The position numbers were made by a program, and so were the translations under genes. A DNA stretch of 7,141 nt, taken from Eubacterium sp. UBA3720 (GTDB lineage: Bacteria; Bacillota; Clostridia; Lachnospirales; Lachnospiraceae). Below are positions 1 through 6,239 of the stretch, one piece after another. The stretch's first letter is position 1. Each line of letters begins with the position of its first letter. The notes under the pieces were generated by a model. It was given only the letters and a program-made list of their open reading frames with translations, did no database searches and was not told the DNA's origin. Location: the NCBI GenBank assembly GCA_002371335.1, contig DFHP01000043.1, positions 1 through 7,141 on the forward strand, given 5' to 3'.

Positions 1-40
1 GCAAGGGGTTTCGCAATTGCCAGGGGATAAATATATCGGA

Positions 41-51
41 AAGGGGAGCTT
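41..51 (+). promoter_or_regulatory. Ribosome binding site of the L,D-transpeptidase gene
   Basis: A purine-rich AAGGGGAG lies just before the ATG at 52. The GGAG part ends only 3 nt from the start codon, but the AAGG part gives a normal spacing of about 7 nt. Its extension AGGGGAGCT (42-50) is an exact 9-nt reverse complement of AGCTCCCCT at 4170-4178, in the loop of a hairpin downstream of murF. Confidence 0.75.
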
Positions 52-1500
52 ATGGATAATTCAAAGAAAAAAGTATCGATAGGTCTTATCGGTCTTGTGG
101 GAATGCTGATCCTGCTTGCAGCTATCCTTGCGGGGTTATACATTTTCGGAATACATCATTTTACAAATCATTTTTATATGAATACCAGCATCAATGGCGT
201 AAACGCCGGAAATAAGACCGTTAATCAGGTAAAATACGCAATTCAGAATCAGCTTCGGGATTATACGCTGGTACTGAAAGAAAGAGGCGACCGCGAGGAA
301 ATGATCAGCGGAGACCAGCTTTACATGGAGTATGTAGATGACGGTACGATCGATAAGATCATGAAAGAGCAGGATCCAAAGCTGTGGGTGTTTAAGATCG
401 TAGGAACAAAAGACGTGAAAGCTCCCGCGGGATTTGATTATTCTGAATCTCAGATCGATACGATACTGAAAGATCTGGCATGTTTCCAGCCGGAAAACAT
501 AACTGCGCCTGAAAATGCGCATATTGAGGACAACGGGACTACTTATGAAGTGGTGGAAGCCACTCAGGGAAATGTCCTGAAGATGGATGCTGTTAAAGCT
601 GCAGTGAAAAATGCCGTAAATAAGGGTGAGACAGAACTTGATCTGGACGCGGCAGGCTGCTATGAGTCGCCTGCGGTTTCGGCGGACGATGAAACTCTTC
701 AACAGAAGGTGCAGACGCTTAACACAATGGTAACGTCAAATATTACCTATGATTTCGGCGATAATCGTGTATATACGGTAGACGGTACCACGATCCGTAC
801 CTGGATCGATACGTCGGAGGACGGAAACAGCGAACTGAACCGAGACAAGGTATACGACTGGGTCGTTCAGATGGCAAGAGGAACGGATACCTTCGGCCTT
901 GAACATGAATTTACCACATCTACCGGAGCGACTATTACGCTTGACGGAGGAGACTATGGCTGGTGCATCAACAGAGATAATACCACTGACGATCTGATAG
1001 CAGCCATTTCCACAGGTTATGTGGGAGCGATGGATCCGCAGTATCTCTATAAAGGCGTGGACAGGGGAATCAATGACATCGGCGGTACGTATGCTGAAGT
1101 ATGTATTGAATCCCAGACCATGTGGGTTTACCAGGACGGTCAGCTCGTAAACGAATCACCGATCGTATCAGGTAATGAATCAACAGGATTCTCCACGCCC
1201 AGCGGAGGAGTATATGCTATCGATGCGAAGAAAGCAGACGCGGATTTTCCGACATGGGGTATCAACGTAAAATACTGGCTTCCGTTCGTAGACAGCGCAG
1301 GAATTCATCCGGCCACATGGAGAGGAAGCTTTGGCGGAGAGATATATAAGACAAACGGTTCACACGGCTGTATAAACGCTCCGATGGAAGCTGCCGAGGC
1401 CGCGTTCAACTGTCTTGAGATCGGTTACCCGGTAGTCGTTTATTTCAGCGATTCACAGGTTGCGGGAGTACAGCCTACCAATGAAGTACATGCAGGTTAA
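52..1500 (+). CDS. Membrane-anchored L,D-transpeptidase (YkuD family) with PG-binding-4-type region
   Basis: The 482-residue protein has a short basic N-terminus (MDNSKKK) and one hydrophobic segment at about residues 9-33. This fits an N-terminal signal anchor with the rest outside the cell. Residues of about 40-335 resemble the peptidoglycan-binding-4 region found before YkuD domains in Gram-positive L,D-transpeptidases; there may be two copies, with a GWCIN signature near 305. The YkuD catalytic domain covers about 344-470. It contains GIHPATW (His419) and SHGCIN (Ser437-Asn442), where Cys440 is the expected nucleophile. By family, such enzymes cut tetrapeptide stems and form 3-3 (mDAP-mDAP) cross-links, or attach proteins to the wall; they resist most beta-lactams other than carbapenems. 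The ATG at 52 follows an AAGGGGAG ribosome binding site. The stop lies 16 nt before ddl, so the two are probably co-transcribed. I infer 3-3 cross-linking as the reaction; wall attachment of proteins is the alternative. Confidence 0.93.
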   Translation: MDNSKKKVSIGLIGLVGMLILLAAILAGLYIFGIHHFTNHFYMNTSINGVNAGNKTVNQVKYAIQNQLRDYTLVLKERGDREEMISGDQLYMEYVDDGTIDKIMKEQDPKLWVFKIVGTKDVKAPAGFDYSESQIDTILKDLACFQPENITAPENAHIEDNGTTYEVVEATQGNVLKMDAVKAAVKNAVNKGETELDLDAAGCYESPAVSADDETLQQKVQTLNTMVTSNITYDFGDNRVYTVDGTTIRTWIDTSEDGNSELNRDKVYDWVVQMARGTDTFGLEHEFTTSTGATITLDGGDYGWCINRDNTTDDLIAAISTGYVGAMDPQYLYKGVDRGINDIGGTYAEVCIESQTMWVYQDGQLVNESPIVSGNESTGFSTPSGGVYAIDAKKADADFPTWGINVKYWLPFVDSAGIHPATWRGSFGGEIYKTNGSHGCINAPMEAAEAAFNCLEIGYPVVVYFSDSQVAGVQPTNEVHAG

Positions 1501-1516
1501 ACAGGAGAACAAAGAG

Positions 1517-2551
1517 ATGAAGATTGTAGTGTTGGCCGGCGGAACCAGTACAGAAAGAGAGATATCTGTAGTATCGGGAACAGGCGTATGTAAAGCGCTT
1601 CGCCAGGAAGGGCAGCAGGCTATCCTTGTGGATGTTTTCTGCGGTCTTGCGGATACCGATCCCGATACTGCTTTTGACGGCGATTACGATGTGGATCAGG
1701 CGGCAGCTTATATAAGAAGCTTTGACGGCAGTATCAAAGAGATGATCGAAAGTAGAAGAGAGTTTTTCGGCCCGAATGTCATAGCGCTCTGCCAGGCGGC
1801 GGATATTGTCTTTATGGCATTGCACGGAGCGAACGGCGAAGATGGAAAAGTCCAGGCCGCGTTCGATCTTTTCGGAATAAAATATACGGGCACAGGATAT
1901 CTCAGCAGTGCGCTTGCCATGGATAAGACAATGTCAAAATATATGATGCAGGCTCAGGACATTCCCATGCCGAGAGGATTTTCCCTCAGAAGAGATGAAA
2001 AACTGGTCCTTCCGGCGGACAAGGATCTTTCATATCCGGTCATCGTAAAGCCGTGCTGCGGCGGGTCAAGCGTGGGAATAAACATTGCGAATAACGATGA
2101 TGAGTACATAAACGCCGCAAAGGAAGCGTTTTCGCTGGAAGAGGAGGCTGTCATTGAGGAGTATATCAGCGGCAGGGAATTCTCCGTGGCGGTGATCGAC
2201 AAGGAGGCTTATCCGGTCATTGAGATCGCTCCTCTGTCAGGTTTCTATGATTATAAAAATAAGTATTCCGCAGGATCCACTGTGGAGACATGTCCCGCGG
2301 AGCTTTCCGGAGAGATTACGAAAGCTATGCAGGAGACGGCGGTCAGGGCTGCCGAAGCAATGGGGATCACAGGCTATTGCCGTCTGGATTTCATGATGCG
2401 TGAAGATGGCAGATTTTATGTGCTGGAGGCAAACACTCTGCCGGGAATGACTCCGACCAGCCTTATTCCGCAGGAAGCTAAGGCGCTGGGGATCACATAT
2501 TCCAGGTTATGTATGAAACTGGTGGATATTTCCATGAAAAAATATCAGTGA
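1517..2551 (+). CDS. ddl: D-alanine--D-alanine ligase
   Basis: This cytoplasmic ATP-grasp enzyme joins two D-alanines using ATP; MurF uses the dipeptide next. It has 344 residues from the ATG at 1517. That start is chosen because AGGAG (1503-1507) lies 9 nt upstream and the protein then begins with the family's usual beta strand (MKIVVLAGG). The in-frame ATG at 1460 would overlap the upstream gene and add 19 residues unlike the family. Visible motifs are GGTSTEREIS (8-17), HGANGEDG (103-110), KPCCGGSSVG (178-187), FYDYKNKY in the omega loop (243-250), RLDF (289-292) and EANTLPGMTPTS (304-315). Tyr250 matches the tyrosine that marks D-Ala-D-Ala ligases (Tyr216 of E. coli DdlB), so D-lactate ligase activity is not indicated. 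The insert at about 44-88 makes it longer than E. coli DdlB (about 306 residues). The spacer to murF is 62 nt. Confidence 0.96.
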   Translation: MKIVVLAGGTSTEREISVVSGTGVCKALRQEGQQAILVDVFCGLADTDPDTAFDGDYDVDQAAAYIRSFDGSIKEMIESRREFFGPNVIALCQAADIVFMALHGANGEDGKVQAAFDLFGIKYTGTGYLSSALAMDKTMSKYMMQAQDIPMPRGFSLRRDEKLVLPADKDLSYPVIVKPCCGGSSVGINIANNDDEYINAAKEAFSLEEEAVIEEYISGREFSVAVIDKEAYPVIEIAPLSGFYDYKNKYSAGSTVETCPAELSGEITKAMQETAVRAAEAMGITGYCRLDFMMREDGRFYVLEANTLPGMTPTSLIPQEAKALGITYSRLCMKLVDISMKKYQ

Positions 2552-2555
2552 CGAT

Positions 2556-2596
2556 CACATGATCAGAGTGTTCAGAAATGACATGTGAGAGTTTTT
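2556..2596 (+). other. Weak hairpin plus T5 in the ddl-murF spacer
   Basis: CACATG (2556-2561) pairs with CATGTG (2582-2587). The stem extends by TCA/TGA across one bulged A, giving about 9 bp around a 13-nt loop. A run of five T follows at 2592-2596 after a 4-nt gap. This could be a weak attenuator or an mRNA-stabilising stem between ddl and murF. The stem is AT-rich and the T-run short, so full termination is unlikely. Confidence 0.25.
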
Positions 2597-2613
2597 GTAA
2601 AGAAGGAGCAGTT

Positions 2614-3996
2614 ATGAAAAATCTTACACTGAGTAATATTGCCAGTGCCTGCGGAGGAAAATATGTGGGGCCGCAGGAATTGAAAGATTTCGTCGTGACA
2701 GCTATCACAACAGACAGCCGTAAAGCAACAGACGGCTGTCTGTTTGTGGCTATTCAGGGCGAAAGAGCAGATGGCCATAAATTTATTCCGCAGGTCATGG
2801 AGAAGGGAGCTGCCGCCGTGCTGGCTGAGAAGGCACCGGCGGACGGCACGCCGTATATCCTGACAGATTCTTCGCTGCGGGCTGTCAAGGATATAGCAGA
2901 GTTTTATCTGAAACAGCTGAATATACCGGTAGTAGGAATTGCGGGCAGCGTCGGAAAGACCAGCACAAAGGAAATGACCGCGAGCGTCCTCGGGCAGAAG
3001 TTCCGTGTCCTGAAAACGGAAGGCAACTTCAACAACGAGCTGGGCGTGCCGCTTACGATATTTCGCCTCAGGGACGAAGATGAGCTGGCGGTGCTTGAGA
3101 TGGGTATCAGCGATTTCGGAGAGATGCATCGTCTGGCAAAGATTGTGCGTCCTGATACAAGCATCATGACCAATATAGGATTCTGCCACCTGGAGAATCT
3201 GAAAGACAGGGACGGCGTCCTGAAGGCGAAATCTGAAATCTATGACTTTCTCCGCCCTGATGATCATGTCATCATAAATGGCGACGACGATAAGCTGCAT
3301 ACGATAAAAGAGATCAACGGAGTCCGGCCTGTAACTTACGGACTGGACAGCTCAAATGATGTTTGGGCGGATGAGATCGTGAGCATGGGACTGAAAGGGA
3401 TCTCATGTCACATTCACACGGGAAAGGGTGATTTCCGGGTAAACATTCCGATGCCCGGCCGTCATATGGTGTATAATGCGCTTGCGGGAACGGCTGCAGG
3501 CCTCGTGTACGGTCTTGATATTTCCCTGATCAAGAAAGGAATAGAAAGCTTCGCATCTCTTGGAGGCCGTTTCAACATGATCGAAACAGATAAATTTATG
3601 ATCATTGATGACTGCTATAATGCAAATCCCGTATCTATGAAGGCTTCGCTTGATGTGCTTCAGGACGGAAGCGGTCGAAAAACCGCAATACTGGGAGACA
3701 TGGGCGAGCTTGGTGAGAACGAGAAGGAACTTCATGCGGATGTGGGAGTTTACGCTGCGTCTCTGGATATTGACGCCGTATATTGCGCGGGACCGCTTAT
3801 GGAAAACCTTGCCGAGGCAGCGAAAAAAGCTTCGTCGAAGCTTGAGGTAAGACACTTTGCGGACCTCGAAGACCTGAGATCACATCTTTCGGAAATTGTG
3901 GGTGAGGGAGATACGATACTCGTAAAGGCGTCTCATTTCATGCATTTTGAAAAAATCGTGGATGATCTTCGGAACGTTTCAGGTCAAACTAACTGA
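2614..3996 (+). CDS. murF: UDP-N-acetylmuramoyl-tripeptide--D-alanyl-D-alanine ligase
   Basis: MurF is the last cytoplasmic ligase of peptidoglycan precursor synthesis. It adds D-Ala-D-Ala to UDP-MurNAc-tripeptide with ATP. The 460-residue protein has the three Mur ligase domains. The N-terminal UDP-binding domain (about 1-85) includes TTDSRK near residue 32. The central ATPase domain has a P-loop GSVGKTSTK (111-119), then NFNNELGVPLT, EMGISDFGEMH and an AKSE motif whose Lys206 is the likely carbamylated lysine. The C-terminal domain follows, after DDCYNANPVSM (332-342), and contains LGDMGELGENE (360-370). Family sequences usually read GKTTTK in the P-loop; the Ser here is a mild substitution. 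The start at 2614 follows AAGAAGGAG at about 6 nt. The in-frame ATG at 2578 has no comparable site and would add an atypical 12-residue leader. It is last in the ldt-ddl-murF group and is followed by 309 non-coding bases. Confidence 0.96.
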   Translation: MKNLTLSNIASACGGKYVGPQELKDFVVTAITTDSRKATDGCLFVAIQGERADGHKFIPQVMEKGAAAVLAEKAPADGTPYILTDSSLRAVKDIAEFYLKQLNIPVVGIAGSVGKTSTKEMTASVLGQKFRVLKTEGNFNNELGVPLTIFRLRDEDELAVLEMGISDFGEMHRLAKIVRPDTSIMTNIGFCHLENLKDRDGVLKAKSEIYDFLRPDDHVIINGDDDKLHTIKEINGVRPVTYGLDSSNDVWADEIVSMGLKGISCHIHTGKGDFRVNIPMPGRHMVYNALAGTAAGLVYGLDISLIKKGIESFASLGGRFNMIETDKFMIIDDCYNANPVSMKASLDVLQDGSGRKTAILGDMGELGENEKELHADVGVYAASLDIDAVYCAGPLMENLAEAAKKASSKLEVRHFADLEDLRSHLSEIVGEGDTILVKASHFMHFEKIVDDLRNVSGQTN

Positions 3997-4022
3997 TAAT
4001 TGTTTAAATAGTGCCGCATTTG

Positions 4023-4056
4023 AGCAAAATGTATAAAAATTACGGGTTGCTTTTTT
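4023..4056 (+). terminator. Possible weak intrinsic terminator of the ldt-ddl-murF operon
   Basis: AGCAA (4023-4027) can pair with TTGCT (4047-4051), and inside it TGTA (4030-4033) with TACG (4041-4044, one wobble), separated by an AA/GG internal loop. Six T follow at 4051-4056. The stem is short and AT-rich, so termination would be inefficient. No better terminator is visible between the murF stop and the promoter that begins at 4047; the two elements overlap. Confidence 0.35.
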
Positions 4057-4075
4057 GAATGTAATATTATATAAT
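4047..4075 (+). promoter_or_regulatory. Predicted sigma-A promoter between murF and rlmL
   Basis: The -35 is TTGCTT (4047-4052) and the -10 is a consensus TATAAT (4070-4075), separated by exactly 17 nt in an AT-rich stretch. Transcription is expected to start near 4082. It would produce the structured RNA below and, by read-through, the methyltransferase gene at 4306. The -35 matches only three of six consensus bases; the perfect -10 and ideal spacing carry the call. I see no second promoter between here and 4306. Confidence 0.65.
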
Positions 4076-4119
4076 CAGTGAAGTAAAAAGAATTTACCCT
4101 TCAAAAAATTTTTTTTACG

Positions 4120-4141
4120 AATTAATAACCCCTTATTAATT
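4120..4141 (+). other. Perfect 9-bp AT-rich hairpin with CCCC tetraloop
   Basis: AATTAATAA (4120-4128) and TTATTAATT (4133-4141) are perfect reverse complements flanking CCCC (4129-4132). No T-run follows, so it does not look like a terminator. It displays the first of three C-rich patches in the predicted RNA. Confidence 0.6.
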
Positions 4142-4156
4142 ATTTATACTCCCCTC

Positions 4157-4191
4157 GAAATGCCTCGGTAGCTCCCCTACCGGGGCATTTC
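4157..4191 (+). other. Strong 15-bp hairpin with CTCCC loop
   Basis: The arms 4157-4171 and 4177-4191 pair over 15 bp with one G-T wobble and close a CTCCC loop (4172-4176). It is the most stable structure in the intergenic region. The bases after it (CCTTAG) are not T-rich, so it is not a canonical terminator. Its 3' arm end GGCATTTC (4184-4191) could instead pair with GAAATGCC at 4251-4258. Confidence 0.65.
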
Positions 4192-4204
4192 CCTTAGAAA
4201 AAAA

Positions 4205-4230
4205 CTGCGGGTTGTCTGCAGTATTTCTTT
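4205..4230 (+). terminator. Terminator-like hairpin ending the candidate small RNA
   Basis: CTGCGG (4205-4210) pairs with CTGCAG (4216-4221) using one G-T wobble, with a GTTGT loop. A-rich sequence precedes it (4198-4204) and T-rich TATTTCTTT follows (4222-4230), the layout of an intrinsic terminator. The stem is short, so partial read-through into rlmL is likely. Confidence 0.45.
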
Positions 4231-4240
4231 GAATCGTCTC

Positions 4241-4279
4241 ATTTCGGCTTGAAATGCCGGCCGAAATAAGATCTTTTTT
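4241..4279 (+). terminator. Second terminator-like hairpin, upstream of rlmL
   Basis: ATTTCGGC (4241-4248) and GCCGAAAT (4260-4267) form a perfect 8-bp stem with an 11-nt loop. Six T occur at 4274-4279, six bases after the stem, which is farther than usual for a terminator. The loop holds GAAATGCC (4251-4258), identical to the 5' arm of the hairpin at 4157. The stem ends 23 nt before the rlmL ribosome binding site, so it may act as an attenuator. Confidence 0.35.
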
Positions 4280-4305
4280 GGGATAAAAAAAGGAAAGGAT
4301 CACCT

Positions 4306-5466
4306 ATGGAAATGTATGAACTGATCACGCCCTGTCATTTTGGCCTGGAATCTGTGATGAAGAGAGAGATTCAGGATCTGGGCTACGAAGTTTCAAAAGT
4401 TGAAGACGGGAAGGTCACATTCATCGGAGATGCACAGGCAGTTGCCGACGCGAATATTTTTCTGAGAACAACGGAACGGGTGATGATCAAGGCCGGCGAG
4501 TTTTACGCCAGGACCTTCGAAGAACTTTTTGAGAAGACAAAGGAGATACCGTGGGAGAAATATATCCCCGGGGATGGTAAGTTCTGGGTCGCTAAAGCGA
4601 ACTCTATAAAGAGCAGGCTCTTCAGCCCGTCGGATATTCAGTCCATAATGAAAAAAGCCATGGTGGAGCGTCTGAAAAGCAAATATCATAAAGAATGGTT
4701 TGAGGAAAGCGGAGCTTCATATCCTCTTCGTGTCTCTATTTTAAAAGATAAGGTGACAATCGGACTGGACACAACAGGCGTATCCCTTCATAAAAGAGGC
4801 TACCGGAAAGCAACGGCAAAGGCGCCGATCACAGAGACTCTGGCGGCCGCGCTTCTGATGCTGACTCCATGGCGGGACGACCGGATCCTGGTAGATCCGT
4901 TCTGCGGAAGCGGTACATTTTGCATAGAGGCGGCAATGATGGCGGCAAATATGGCTCCGGGCATGAAGCGTCATTTTCTGGCCGAGGAATGGCCGGAGCT
5001 CATACCGGAAAAATGCTGGAAGAATGCGAGAGAAGAAGCGGAGGATAATCTGGATCTTGATGTAAAGACGAATATACAAGGTTATGATATCGATGGCGAG
5101 GTCATAAAGTTTGCCAGGGAAAACGCCGTCATGGCAGGAGTGGACCATCTGATCCATTTTCAGCAAAGGCCCGTGGAGAGGTTGTCACATTCGGGAAAGT
5201 ACGGGTTCATTGTCACAAATCCGCCGTACGGAGAGCGGCTTGAGGAAAAGGAAGCGCTGCCGGAACTGTACGGGACGCTGGGAGAGCGTTTTGCCATGCT
5301 GGATACCTGGTCCATGTACATTATCTCGGGCTACGGTGATACCGAGAGGTATATAGGGAAAAAGGCCGCAAAAAACAGAAAAATATATAACGGCATGATG
5401 AAAACCTATTTTTATCAGTATCCCGGACCGAAGCCGAAGAAAGTTCACGAAAAAAGAGAAGAGTAG
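4306..5466 (+). CDS. rlmL: THUMP-domain class I SAM-dependent rRNA methyltransferase (RlmL/YpsC type)
   Basis: The 386-residue protein opens with a ferredoxin-like segment typical of the family (YELITPCHFGLE), followed by an RNA-binding THUMP domain at about 55-165. A Rossmann-fold methyltransferase covers about 165-375, with VDPFCGSGTFCIEAA (196-210) for SAM binding and the catalytic NPPYG (305-309). The NPPY type modifies an exocyclic amino group. E. coli RlmL makes m2G2445 of 23S rRNA, and this protein matches that half in length and domain order; the RlmK half of the E. coli fusion is absent, as usual in Firmicutes. The exact target base is inferred. AGGAAAGG (4291-4298) lies 7 nt before the ATG at 4306, favouring it over the ATG at 4312. 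AGG (4296-4298) could pair weakly with CCT (4303-4305) next to the start. The gene is probably read from the promoter at 4047 through the structured leader. Confidence 0.88.
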   Translation: MEMYELITPCHFGLESVMKREIQDLGYEVSKVEDGKVTFIGDAQAVADANIFLRTTERVMIKAGEFYARTFEELFEKTKEIPWEKYIPGDGKFWVAKANSIKSRLFSPSDIQSIMKKAMVERLKSKYHKEWFEESGASYPLRVSILKDKVTIGLDTTGVSLHKRGYRKATAKAPITETLAAALLMLTPWRDDRILVDPFCGSGTFCIEAAMMAANMAPGMKRHFLAEEWPELIPEKCWKNAREEAEDNLDLDVKTNIQGYDIDGEVIKFARENAVMAGVDHLIHFQQRPVERLSHSGKYGFIVTNPPYGERLEEKEALPELYGTLGERFAMLDTWSMYIISGYGDTERYIGKKAAKNRKIYNGMMKTYFYQYPGPKPKKVHEKREE

Positions 5467-5489
5467 ACTGAAGCCCCATACTGAAAACC

Positions 5490-5563
5490 ATTATATTCAG
5501 GGAGAAGACGTTCTGACCGAAAAGATCATAATATTCTGGGGACAGACGTGCTGCCCGGAAAGA
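5490..5563 (+). repeat. Imperfect 38-bp tandem duplication in the rlmL-rdgB spacer
   Basis: Positions 5490-5525 and 5528-5563 match at 28 of 36 bases with a period of 38 bp. The best block is GACGTTCTGACCGAAAAGA (5507-5525) against GACGTGCTGCCCGGAAAGA (5545-5563), 16 of 19 identical. A trace of a third copy (TATATT) runs into the rdgB start. The second copy contains the GGAAAGAG that serves as the rdgB ribosome binding site. I see no ORF or strong hairpin in the spacer. Confidence 0.6.
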
Positions 5564-5573
5564 GACGTATATT

Positions 5574-6185
5574 ATGAAAAAAATAATATTTGCCACCGGC
5601 AATGCCGGAAAGGTAAAAGAAATAAAAGAAATCATGCAGGGACTTCCGGTGGAAGTTACGGCAATGAAGGAGGAAAACATCAGCATTGATGTGGAAGAGA
5701 ACGGAACGACTTACGCGGAAAACGCGCTGATCAAGGCAAGAGCCCTTGCGGAGATACTCCGCGGGAAAAATATAGACGCCATTTCCATGGCGGATGATTC
5801 GGGTCTGGAGGTGGACTATCTGAACAAAGAGCCCGGCGTGCTTTCTGCCCGGTATATGGGCGAGGAAACTTCTTACCGGATAAAAAACGCAAATATCATA
5901 CGGCGTTTGAACGGAGTTCCGGCAGAAAAACGTACTGCAAGATTTGTATGCGAGATCGCCGCGGTCCTGCCTGATGGACGTGAGATGGTCACCCGTGGTA
6001 CAATTGAAGGGAAGATAGGTTATGAGGAGCGGGGTGAAAACGGATTCGGCTATGATCCTATTTTTTACCTGCCGGATATGAGCAGAACAACTGCCGAATT
6101 ATCTCCGGAGGAGAAAAATGAGCTGAGCCACAGGGGAAATGCGCTGCGCGCCATGGAAAAGGAACTGAAAGATATACTTTTTTAA
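5574..6185 (+). CDS. rdgB: XTP/dITP diphosphatase (non-canonical purine NTP pyrophosphatase, RdgB/HAM1 family)
   Basis: This cytoplasmic house-cleaning enzyme hydrolyses ITP, dITP and XTP to monophosphates plus pyrophosphate, keeping deaminated purines out of DNA and RNA. The 203 residues match the family's usual length of about 200. Motifs in order are FATGNAGKVKE (6-16) for phosphate binding, Glu41 in the DVEENGTTYAENA stretch, MADDSGLEVDYL (72-83) with the metal-binding and catalytic acidic residues, PGVLSARYMG (87-96), GENGFGYDPIFY (154-165) and SHRGNAL (185-191) for base recognition. The start at 5574 is supported by GGAAAGAG (5557-5564), 9 nt upstream, and by the family's MKKIIFATGN opening. 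It follows rlmL by 107 nt with no clear promoter and precedes a metallophosphoesterase. The same pair occurs in Bacillus subtilis (ysnA-ysnB). Nothing in the protein looks damaged. Confidence 0.96.
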   Translation: MKKIIFATGNAGKVKEIKEIMQGLPVEVTAMKEENISIDVEENGTTYAENALIKARALAEILRGKNIDAISMADDSGLEVDYLNKEPGVLSARYMGEETSYRIKNANIIRRLNGVPAEKRTARFVCEIAAVLPDGREMVTRGTIEGKIGYEERGENGFGYDPIFYLPDMSRTTAELSPEEKNELSHRGNALRAMEKELKDILF

Positions 6186-6239
6186 AAAGCTATACTTGTT
6201 CAAATCTGTCAGCATCTGTTAAGAGGAGACATTTTATTT

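Larger units (their letters stand above)
4082..4230 (+). ncRNA. Candidate structured small RNA or 5' leader with C-rich loops
   Basis: From the predicted start near 4082, this roughly 150-nt stretch has no plausible ORF but has ordered structure. A small stem GTAAA/TTTAC (4083-4097) is followed by A6 then T8 (4103-4116). Next come an AT-rich hairpin with a CCCC loop (4120-4141), an unpaired ACTCCCCTC (4149-4156), a GC-rich hairpin with a CTCCC loop (4157-4191), and a terminator-like hairpin with a T-rich tail (4205-4230). Three exposed C-rich patches resemble, in style only, the C-rich seed motifs of Firmicute small RNAs such as RsaE/RoxS, which bind Shine-Dalgarno sequences. I do not recognise a known RNA family. 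It may be an independent RNA, the leader of rlmL, or both. The ends are estimates. Confidence 0.4.

Noticed and set aside
1..51. Possible C-terminus of an upstream gene
   Set aside because: Frame 1 is open to a TAA at 28-30, but all three frames are open for part of this short stretch and none gives a recognisable tail. It cannot be called from 51 bases.
136..702. Antisense open reading frame of 188 codons opposite the L,D-transpeptidase
   Set aside because: The translation is rich in Ile, Phe, His and Arg without any motif, and lies inside a conserved gene on the other strand.
1460..1516. Upstream in-frame ATG for ddl
   Set aside because: It would overlap the end of the L,D-transpeptidase gene and add residues not seen in the family. 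The ATG at 1517 has AGGAG at proper spacing.
2578..2613. Upstream in-frame ATG for murF
   Set aside because: It has no ribosome binding site and lies in a hairpin. The ATG at 2614 has AAGAAGGAG just upstream and gives the usual N-terminus.
2572..3300. Antisense open reading frame of 242 codons opposite murF
   Set aside because: It lies wholly against a well-supported gene, has no recognisable domain and shows no convincing ribosome binding site. It is a codon-bias shadow.
4030..4059. Tiny ORF beginning ATGTATAAAAAT in the murF-rlmL gap
   Set aside because: It encodes only 9 residues, lacks a ribosome binding site and overlaps the terminator and promoter.
4294..4305. AAAGGATCACCT before rlmL resembles the 3' end of 16S rRNA (GGATCACCTCC)
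   Set aside because: The shared stretch is only 9 nt and overlaps a normal ribosome binding site. With no flanking 16S similarity it is best treated as coincidence.
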